From a virus: a DNA stretch of 26,724 nucleotides. The DNA lies in IMG/VR virus record IMGVR_UViG_3300044941_000432, positions 1 through 26,724 of that record. One strand, 5' to 3'. The notes beneath the pieces are model-generated. The model saw only the letters and a program-made list of their open reading frames with translations. It was not told where the DNA came from and did not search any database. Shown here in pieces: positions 1-6,338 of the stretch. A program made the translations under genes and the position numbers. Position 1 is the stretch's first letter. The number at the start of each line of letters is the position of its first letter.

Positions 1-49
1 CAGCCGGCTGTTAACCGGCGGGTTGTAGGTTCGAGTCCTACTCGCGGAG
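1..49 (+). tRNA. tRNA-Asn (GTT), 3' part only
   Basis: This is the 3' part of a tRNA. A five-pair anticodon stem (3-7 with 15-19) encloses the loop CTGTTAA, placing anticodon GTT at 10-12, which reads Asn codons. A perfect T arm follows (stem GTAGG/CCTAC around TTCGAGT, 25-41). The 3' acceptor strand TCGCGGA lies at 42-48 with discriminator G49. The D arm and 5' acceptor strand lie outside the window. CCA is not encoded, because GCT follows. tRNA 3' ends are common integration sites, which matters because a phage module lies to the right and points toward this gene. Confidence 0.93.
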
Positions 50-99
50 CTTTTTGTTTCTGCCTGTAACCCTGTCCACCACGGGGTTAACGCGAGCCA

Positions 100-126
100 G
101 CCGAGAGCGACCCTCTCGGCTTTTTT
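100..126 (+). terminator. Rho-independent terminator after tRNA-Asn
   Basis: A perfect 8-bp stem, GCCGAGAG (100-107) with CTCTCGGC (113-120), has a 5-nt loop and is followed directly by six T (121-126). It lies 51 bp after the tRNA on the same strand and most likely ends the tRNA transcript. Confidence 0.85.
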
Positions 127-546
127 CGTTTCCCGCCTTTCTTTGCAGGGTTTGCCAAACTCGCACCGACTTCGGAGAGTCTCGGTTCCGAACCCGTCCC
201 TTCCGGGGTGCAGAAGGAACGGTCCGATCGGGTCGAAAATCAGCCTAAAGTCTCTCGATCTCTTGAGAGACGACCGCCACAAGTTAACAACCCGTTCCCC
301 ACCGCGGCCTGAACGGGACACTCATCGGAAGCGAGACTTTTCGGACCATGGGCCACCAATGCGGGTCTAGACAGTCCTCGAAACGGGAAAGGAACGGCTG
401 GTGGCCGACTTCGATCGTCCGGTTGCGAGAGCATCCTCCAGACGGAACCGCAACGACTGATCGTCGGCTGGCGGGCCGTGGGTGCTGACACTCGCCGCCC
501 CGTCGTTCGCCGGCCGGATCACCGGGTTTTCACAGTTCGGCCCGCA
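127..546. other. Gene-poor stretch, no supported feature
   Basis: Between the tRNA terminator and the pyruvyl transferase pseudogene I see no convincing coding region. The open frames here are short, have no recognisable domain or ribosome binding site, and partly run antisense into the pseudogene. I found no duplicate of the tRNA 3' end and no integrase remnant. Confidence 0.5.
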
Positions 547-1419
547 TCACCCGAACTGACGGAACAACTGCTCCACGAACGCCGCATGGCGAGCGGGCTG
601 CCGGTTCACGAATTCCGACGCATGGCTCGGCCAGCGAAATGCCCGCCAACCCGGATCGACTCCCACCTCTTCGAGCAGATCACGAATCTTGTGCCGCTCG
701 GCGAGGAGCACGCAATCTGTTTGCGATTTCATCGCCAAGATGGTAGAGTGGAACCGCTGGGAAATGACCCGCTGAGCGGTCGCGTGCAACGCTGCCCACT
801 CCGGCGGCTCCAGAGGGCCGACCGTGGTGTACCGTGAGGGTTCCGAAGTCACAATTTCCAAACCGCCCGAAACGGGAATGACCTGATCCGGGCGAAACGG
901 CCACGGGTCGGCCAGAAAGATGTGCGCCCCGATCCCCAATTGAGACAGTTTGTCTTCGATCAACGCCTGGCTCCGAGGAAACAAAGCCGCCAGATCGACT
1001 CCCAGGACCGGGTCGGAGAGCTTTTCCACTTTCGGCACATAGGTTCGCACCAGATCCAGGGTGCGTGTATCGCGTGCGGTGATCCAGTCGAATGCCCCCA
1101 GCATTTCGGCCAGTCCCGGCGGTGGCCGGTCCACCGGGGCCGGCCCCACGCTGACGGCGTAGGCGACCTTGGGGATCGTGATCCGCTGGCCGTAATAGAT
1201 GTTCGGGAACGGATCGCAGAACCCGGGTTGGCCCCACTTCCAGATCTCATCGCTCCCGCAGACTGCAAACGAGGCATTCCGGTTCACCCACTCGGCCGCC
1301 TCCGCTGGATCGGTGAATCGTGGAGACAAGTGCACAACGCGTTCGATGAACTGGTGCAAGACCGGCCGGCACGGGTGCCGGGCGTAGACCGCTTCGCGGT
1401 GTGGACTGCGGTATGGTAA
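547..1419 (-). pseudogene. Polysaccharide pyruvyl transferase family protein, 5' end lost at a MITE-like element
   Basis: The protein carries hallmarks of the polysaccharide pyruvyl transferase (CsaB/WcaK-like) family: a GSDEIWKWG segment in the middle and a late RFHSTILAM segment, matching the family's R-[FL]-H substrate-binding region. Members add ketal pyruvate to, or otherwise modify, surface polysaccharides. The first in-frame start is a TTG at 1359, but recognisable coding continues upstream (LPYRSPHREAVYARHP) without a start up to about 1419. There it runs into the inverted repeat of the element at 1414-1626. The N-terminal part typical of the family (GD/N-rich first strand, perhaps 40-50 residues) is missing and is not found beyond the element. 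I therefore read it as 5'-truncated. Expression from the TTG would give about 270 residues lacking the first Rossmann strand. The stop is TGA at 547. Confidence 0.72.
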
Positions 1420-1455
1420 TCGGCGAGCAAAAGTGGTTCTTCCGCACTTTTGGTG
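1414..1455 (+). repeat. Left terminal inverted repeat of the MITE-like element
   Basis: This 42-bp arm pairs with 1585-1626 (40 of 42 identical). It reads open in the frame of the adjacent pseudogene but supplies no start codon. Confidence 0.85.
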
Positions 1456-1584
1456 CAGGGCGGTTGTCAGAATGACGCTTCAGCAGTTTGAGACACAACG
1501 AGTTGTGGCGAATGTTCCTGATCCACTTTCGCTATCATCTCAACGGAATAACCCCACTGGCGACAACAGGTTGCAGTGGACCAT

Positions 1585-1626
1585 CACCAAAAGTGCGGAA
1601 GAACCTGTTTTGCTCGCCGATTACCA
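1585..1626 (-). repeat. Right terminal inverted repeat of the MITE-like element
   Basis: This is the reverse complement of 1414-1455 with two mismatches. Its outer edge supplies the TGG-TAA that ends the IS66-like fragment to its right. Confidence 0.85.
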
Positions 1627-1728
1627 CGTGTCCGGATCGAACGCCGGCGGGACGGTGATCCGGGTGCCGTCGGGGAGGACGACCTCGAGCGGGTCGGGTG
1701 GGGCTTGCAGGCGCGGCGGCAGGAACAT
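1621..1728 (-). pseudogene. Fragment resembling an IS66-family accessory protein (TnpA/TnpB-like)
   Basis: On the minus strand, 35 codons read MFLPPRL, then LEVVLPDGTRITVPPAFDPDT, then a Trp and TAA lying inside the inverted repeat of the MITE-like element. 'LEVVLPDGTRI.VPP.FDP.TL' is the usual C-terminal pattern of the small IS66 accessory ORF, whose natural end would continue a few residues (LRRLL...). The N-terminal helix-turn-helix part is not recognisable upstream in any frame. I infer a decayed IS66 remnant cut by the element; recognition rests on one short motif. Confidence 0.35.
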
Positions 1729-1899
1729 CTGACCTTTTGAAGTGCTCGACCGGCTGTTCTGCGACCGTGTTCCTCTCGTGTCCCGAGAGCACGTCTTGCG
1801 AACACCCACCCGCGCACGACCCGTCAACCAGCCGGTATTTGGGACACCCGGCCTCTGCCCCGACCCCGCGTACCGCCCTTCGGCGGAGCCGTTTCCTTA

Positions 1900-2822
1900 G
1901 GAGCCTCTAACAGAAAGAGCTCAAAATGAGCTCATGGGCATGCGGTTCGCACAACCTATTGCCAATGGACCTGACCTCGTAGGAGGTGGTGTCATGGCCA
2001 AGCCGCTCGTATCCGATGAGTTGTGGGAGATCGTCGAGCCGCTGCTCCCGCCCCCCAAGCCGCGGCGATTCCGAAACCCCGGCCGCAAGCCGATCGACAA
2101 CCGCAAAGCCCTCACCGGCATCCTGTTCGTGCTCAAGACCGGCATCCAATGGGAGGACCTCCCCGTCGAGATGGGCTGCGGCTGTGGCATGACCTGCTGG
2201 CGGCGGCTGCGCGACTGGCAGGAAGCCGGGGTCTGGTTCGCCCTGTACCACCTGCTCCTGGAACGCCTCGACAACGCCCACGAGATCAACTGGTCCCGGG
2301 CCGCGGTCGATGCCAGCTTCGCCCGGGCGTTCGGCGGAGTCGAGGACAGTGGCCCAAACCCTACCGATCGCGGCCGACCGGGGATCAAGCACCACGTGGA
2401 AGTGGACGCCCACGGCATCCCGCTGGCCGCGGCCAACACACCCGCCCATGTCCCCGAGGTGAACGTCCTGGTTCCGCTGGTCGATTCGGCCGGCCCACTC
2501 GATGAGGAGTTGGAGCCGAAGTGGCGACCCAAGAAGGTATACGCCGACCGGGCATATGACTCGGAGCGCCACCGCGACGAGTTGCGTGATCGTGGCATCG
2601 ACCCGCACTTCGCGCGTCGGCGAACCCCGCATGGCAGTGGTCTGGGAATCTTCCGGTGGGTGGTCGAACGGACCATCTCCTGGCTCCACGGGTTCCGCAA
2701 ACTTCGCTTCATCACGGAGAAACGCGATGAGATGAAAACGGCGTTCCTGAATCTCGCTCTTGCCCTCATCTGCTTCCGGTATCTGTATCCCAGCTGATTC
2801 GGGCTGATTCTGATAGTGCCTC
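1900..2822 (+). mobile_element. IS5-family insertion sequence (IS427-like), about 922 bp
   Basis: A single transposase gene is bounded by imperfect inverted repeats of about 21 bp. The left repeat begins at 1901 (GAGCCTCTAACAGAAAGAGC). The right repeat, read inward from 2822 on the other strand, is GAGGCACTATCAGAATCAGC; 16 of 21 positions match. Both ends are flanked by TA (1898-1899 and 2823-2824), the short target duplication typical of the IS427 group. The element ends 29 bp beyond the stop codon of the WG-repeat gene. It looks intact and could still move. Confidence 0.83.
1994..2797 (+). CDS. IS5-family DDE transposase
   Basis: The 267-residue protein starts MAKPLVSDELWEIVEPLLPPP, the standard N-terminus of IS5-family (IS427-like) transposases, with the DUF4096 helix-turn-helix region first and the DDE_Tnp_1 nuclease fold after it. 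Catalytic acidic residues are visible as AAVDASF (first D), YADRAYDS (second D) and VVERTISWLHGFRKLRF (E, with the Y-(2)-R-(3)-E-(6)-K-like block). I chose ATG 1994 rather than the in-frame ATG at 1934. An ideal AGGAGG lies at 1981-1986, seven bases upstream, and homology begins at MAKP. Length is normal, with no frameshift, unlike many two-ORF IS427 relatives. It is the only protein gene on the plus strand in the window. Confidence 0.93.
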   Translation: MAKPLVSDELWEIVEPLLPPPKPRRFRNPGRKPIDNRKALTGILFVLKTGIQWEDLPVEMGCGCGMTCWRRLRDWQEAGVWFALYHLLLERLDNAHEINWSRAAVDASFARAFGGVEDSGPNPTDRGRPGIKHHVEVDAHGIPLAAANTPAHVPEVNVLVPLVDSAGPLDEELEPKWRPKKVYADRAYDSERHRDELRDRGIDPHFARRRTPHGSGLGIFRWVVERTISWLHGFRKLRFITEKRDEMKTAFLNLALALICFRYLYPS

Positions 2823-2851
2823 TATGGGGACACAGTTTTCGCACGGGACGA

Positions 2852-3877
2852 TCAATCACATTCCGATACTACGGCAAACCCCTCAGAAAATGAGTGTGCA
2901 TAGGTATATTTTGCAGGAATACAGACATCATTTGAATACAGCGACATGAAACCGAATTTGCATTGAGGGCCGCCACGAGCGGGTTCGCAGAATCGAATTC
3001 GTCCACAAGAAGGTATATCGATCAGGCCGGGGCTCGCGTACTTCATCGAAGCCACTTCGTTCCCGCGACTGTCAATAACTCCCCATTTTTCGTTACAAGC
3101 GACTATCGCATACCCGCGAATAAACTGACTAGGGCTATCGTATTTCGCTGGAAGTACAAACTTCCCGGAAATATCCACGAACCCAAACTTTTTCGTGTCT
3201 CTGTCAAATGCATCGGCCAATCCACAGTAGAACTCGCCCACATGTAAATGTCGAGCCGGGCGGAGCACCTCTTTACCTAGCGGGTTGATATAATATACGC
3301 GTTTATCATCTGGATTGCGAACCGTGGCGATACCCTCCGGCTTGAATCCGGACTGATCGCCTGCGCGGCCGTGAAATGGGCCAAGCACCTTTTTCCCGCG
3401 CCGATCAATGAAGTACGTCTTGTCGGGCTCGTCTGGGTAGGTTACTGCTGCTAGCCCGCAAGAAAAATCAGTTGCGTAGTCAAAGCTGGGAGGAATGGCC
3501 ACATTGCCTGTAACATCACAAAACCCCATTCGCCCGTGGTGTGCAAAGGAGGCAAAAACGGAAAGGCCTTCGCGTGGAAGACGCAGGTCTGCGTAGACGG
3601 GCTTTAGCACATAGTTGCCACCCAAGTCGATCATGCCATAACATTCAGTTCCATCTTTATGCTCCAACACTATCGCAAGTCCAGTCATGGGTTCGAATGG
3701 GAACGCCATTTTGAACTTGGATGGAATGATTGGCCGGCCATGTAGGTCGATGTACCCAAATGGATCGCCCTCGGCTTTCCGGCACACCAGAAGGCCGCAA
3801 ATTACGTTGCCCAAATATTCAAAGCTATCTGGCAGAACGCGATGATCATTAATATCAATCAGGCCCAATTTGCTCAT
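2852..3877 (-). CDS. WG-repeat (KWG) protein
   Basis: The 341-residue protein is built of WG-type beta repeats: FGYIDLHGRPIIPSKF, YGMIDLGGNYVLKPVYADL, MGFCDVTGNVAIPPSF, TYFIDRRGKKVLGPF, FGFVDISGKFVLPAKYDSP, KWGVIDSRGNEVASMKYASP and FGFMSLYSNDVCIPAKYTY. These repeats form propeller-like scaffolds of unknown, probably binding, function. ATG 3877 is preferred over the longer frame to 4024 because repeats begin at once (SKLGLIDINDHRVLP) and a GGGGGGAG ribosome site precedes it. No signal peptide is visible, so the product is probably cytoplasmic. The gene has lower GC than the phage and sugar genes, suggesting acquisition. It lies 121 bp downstream of a toxin-tipped exoprotein, a position where immunity genes often sit, but WG proteins are not an established immunity family to my knowledge. 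The last repeat (SFSEGFAVVSECD) stops abruptly 29 bp from the IS5 element, so the C-terminus may be shortened. Confidence 0.85.
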   Translation of the reverse strand: MSKLGLIDINDHRVLPDSFEYLGNVICGLLVCRKAEGDPFGYIDLHGRPIIPSKFKMAFPFEPMTGLAIVLEHKDGTECYGMIDLGGNYVLKPVYADLRLPREGLSVFASFAHHGRMGFCDVTGNVAIPPSFDYATDFSCGLAAVTYPDEPDKTYFIDRRGKKVLGPFHGRAGDQSGFKPEGIATVRNPDDKRVYYINPLGKEVLRPARHLHVGEFYCGLADAFDRDTKKFGFVDISGKFVLPAKYDSPSQFIRGYAIVACNEKWGVIDSRGNEVASMKYASPGLIDIPSCGRIRFCEPARGGPQCKFGFMSLYSNDVCIPAKYTYAHSFSEGFAVVSECD

Positions 3878-3998
3878 CACAGACTCCCCCCGGAGCCGCG
3901 ACCTCGTGCTCCAATCGCTCTGAACATTGCGCTCTGGAAAAACCACTCGCAGCCCATGAACAATTGCTCGGACAACAACACTAACAACCGGAATGCGA

Positions 3999-6328
3999 TT
4001 ACGGCAAAGGAATGAGCTCACCAATGATTCCTTGCTGAACCATATAGGTTAGGAATGTTGCCGTCGTCTCTTCGAGTCCAAAATGATTCACCATGATGTC
4101 CTTGATTTTTGTTGCGAATGCAATGTGGTGAACAGTCGCCAGTTCCGGGTTACTACCTTTGGCCTTGTGAGCAATAGCCAGTTCGTTTTGAGCAGACAAC
4201 AAATCCTCCATCAGCTTTGCATCGTTGACCCTTGTGGCAGCCTCCACCGGCCCTGCAACGGCAAGCACAGTGCCAGCCGCCGCCAAAAATGTACCAAGCT
4301 TCGTCTTCTTGCCCTTGTTAGCTCGACCATCTACGGTTGCTCCATCCACCGCCGCTTTGGTGTTTTCGAGCATAGCTTTTGCCTTCAGTCGGGCCTCATA
4401 ATTAGCAACCGCCGCCGCCCTTTCCTTAGGAGGCACCTGCCAAGCATTGACGTTGCGTTCTTTGCGCAAGGCTGCCTTTTCCGCAGGCGACAACCTGTGC
4501 TCGGTATAAGTCAGCTTGTCAGTTTTTGCTACTGCTGCGCCCAGCTTGGTGTTGCTCTTCGCATCTATGAACCCGTAATCCCTCTTCAATTGCTCTGCGA
4601 AATTCAGAATCTGCTGTTTGGATGGCATGTGGTTATTGTTGATGAACCTATTGAAGAAATTTTTCCAGTCATCGTTCCAGTTCCTTAACCCCGCCCCGCC
4701 GCTCACACGTTCTCTGAACTGGTGCGTCCGGATGTGATCCTCGAGCATCAGATACCAGCCGTTATCAGCGCTGTGCATATAATCGGCACCAAAGACACTC
4801 TTAAGGTGTTTTGCGATTTGTTTGAACTCACGGTTCGACTCGTCGAAGAGTTGCTGTGGGATCAGATGGTGCCAATTGTATTCGTGACCGGTCGGTGCCC
4901 CCGGAGCGGCCGCGAGCAGAGTAAACGTCAATCCATATACGCCTGTAACCGAGAGTAGCCCGCTCCCGGCAACGAGCGGATTGTATGCGCCGTTGCCTAG
5001 CCCAGAAACGCCAATGTAATAGTCACCGGATGCCGGAGCCTCAAAGCCAAACTCATCGCCCGGTTGAAGACTTTCGCTGCGGGCGATCTCCGTGCCACTT
5101 TCATTGAATATGCGTATAATAATGCGAAAGCTGGGATCATTAGCTGATGCGCCTGATGGAGCCCACACACCGATTGACAGCCAATCGGATTCCGCCAGTT
5201 CTACTCTAAATAAATCGACATCCAAACCCACAAAGCTATTGTTGCCGATCTCATCAGAGACTTTAACAACACCTGATTCATCAAACACAATTGGCTGAGC
5301 CGCGGCGAGAGTATCACCAGGTATGTCAGAGTTGTCTGAATACTGCGTCACTCGCCACATGAAGGTCCGGCTCACCACGTTCGAGCCATCGGACACCGTA
5401 GCTGTTATTTGGTACGGAGTTTCACTTGTGGCTCCAGTCGCGATTGTCCCCAAGATCAAACCGGTTTCGGGATCGACAGACAACCCCAAGGGCAAGCCCG
5501 AGACGGAATAAGTAAGCGGATCGCTGGTAACGCTTGTGGTTGACAATTGCAAAGAAACGTTGTCACCAATAGCGTTGACCTGATTTCCAGGCCCATTGAA
5601 CGTGATCGCAGCTCGAGGCAAGACGTGCCAACTGAACGACTGGTTCACGCTGCGCATGCCGTCTGAAGCCGTCACGGACACGAGGTAGGGGATTACAGTG
5701 CTGGTGCCGAATGCGAGAGTACCGGAAATTAACCCCGTTAACGGGTCGAGGCTGAGTCCGGATGGCAACCCCGAGACACTGTAGGTCACCAACCGCCCCG
5801 ACGCATTCCGCGAACTGAGTTGCAGCGACACCGAATCCCCTTCGGCGCTGAACTGGTTTCCGGGATATTCGAAGCTAATGAAGTTGACCGTCCAATTGAA
5901 GATCCGGCTCACCGTGTTGCTGCCATCAGAGACGGTCACCGTCACTTGATATGGCGCAATGCTGGCAGCTGCATCCGCGATAGAGCCCGAAATGATGCCA
6001 GTAATTGAGTTCACGTTTAAGCCGAGGGGCAACCCGATCGCCGAAAATGTGAGAGTCGCCGTAGTTGGCCCCACTGCGGACAAGGGCAGGGTAACCTCGG
6101 TTCCGGCCGCGTTGACTTGGTCGCTCGGTGAGTCGAGTTGGAGCGTGGACTGAGCACTGACATGCCAATCAAAAGACCGGCTGGCGCTGTGCATACCGTC
6201 GGTGGCCGTCACCGTGATCAAATAGGGAGTGGGGGCCGCTGCCCCAGAGGCAATTGTTCCAGAGATTACGCCGGTGGATGCGTCAATGCTCAGTCCATCC
6301 GGCAGACCCATGGTGCTGAAGGTCAGCG
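3999..6328 (-). pseudogene. Giant exoprotein, 3' portion: He_PIG repeats, PPC domain, WHH/HNH nuclease-like C-terminus (out of frame)
   Basis: This is the continuation of the gene at 6339-9283, one frame away after the C9 tract; an internal ATG at 6311 opens a 770-codon frame. Residues below count from 6311. Residues 1-325 are putative-Ig (He_PIG/cadherin-like) repeats with 'GLP.GLS.D..TG.I.GT'. Residues 325-465 look like a PPC (pre-peptidase C-terminal) domain (SDIPGDTLAAAQPI ... ASGDYYIGVSG). Residues 475-590 carry WHHLIPQQLFD, a later EDHIRTHQF and a W.DDWKNFF segment followed by ILNFAEQLKRDYGF. This resembles DUF2380/AHH-type HNH-fold nuclease toxins, with the His pair near 4867-4872. The last 180 residues are charged and contain one hydrophobic stretch (FLAAAGTVLAVAGPVEA). 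Without frameshift correction this part lacks export signals. With correction, the whole gene encodes about 1760 residues with a toxin-like tip. Confidence 0.7.
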
Positions 6329-6329
6329 G

Positions 6330-6338
6330 CCCCCCCCC
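6330..6338. repeat. Homopolymer C9 tract at the frameshift in the exoprotein gene
   Basis: Nine C on the plus strand are nine G in the mRNA. The 5' frame reads GCG GGG GGG GGC CGC TGA and stops at 6323. Ten G, or seven G, would give SAGG(G)PLTFSTMGLPDGLS, which continues the repeat exactly as in the sibling repeats (YSASGTVTFTATGLPDGLS). Seven G matches sibling repeat length. The in-frame G GGG GGG also forms a -1 slippery heptamer. Confidence 0.85.

Larger units (their letters stand above)
1414..1626. mobile_element. MITE-like non-autonomous element, 213 bp with 42-bp terminal inverted repeats
   Basis: The sequence at 1414-1455 is the reverse complement of 1585-1626 over 42 bp with only two mismatches (GT versus CA at 1432-1433). 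The outer end reads TGGTAATCGGCGAGC on both sides. The 129 bp between the repeats contain no gene. The GTAA near the outer end resembles IS66-family ends (usually GTAAGCG), so it may be mobilised by an IS66-type transposase; that link is inference. No obvious target-site duplication flanks it: the 8 bp on either side do not match. The left flank is pyruvyl transferase coding sequence and the right flank looks like an IS66 gene fragment, so the junction may be rearranged. Confidence 0.78.

Noticed and set aside
54-370. Two short plus-strand frames after the tRNA
   Set aside because: They run through the tRNA terminator or lack a ribosome site and any motif.
478-837. Plus-strand frame of 119 codons
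   Set aside because: It is antisense to the 3' end of the pyruvyl transferase pseudogene, whose family motifs lie on the minus strand.
3878-4024. Longer start for the WG-repeat protein overlapping the exoprotein gene
   Set aside because: The extra 49 residues are unlike WG repeats, and the ATG at 3877 has a good ribosome site and immediate homology.
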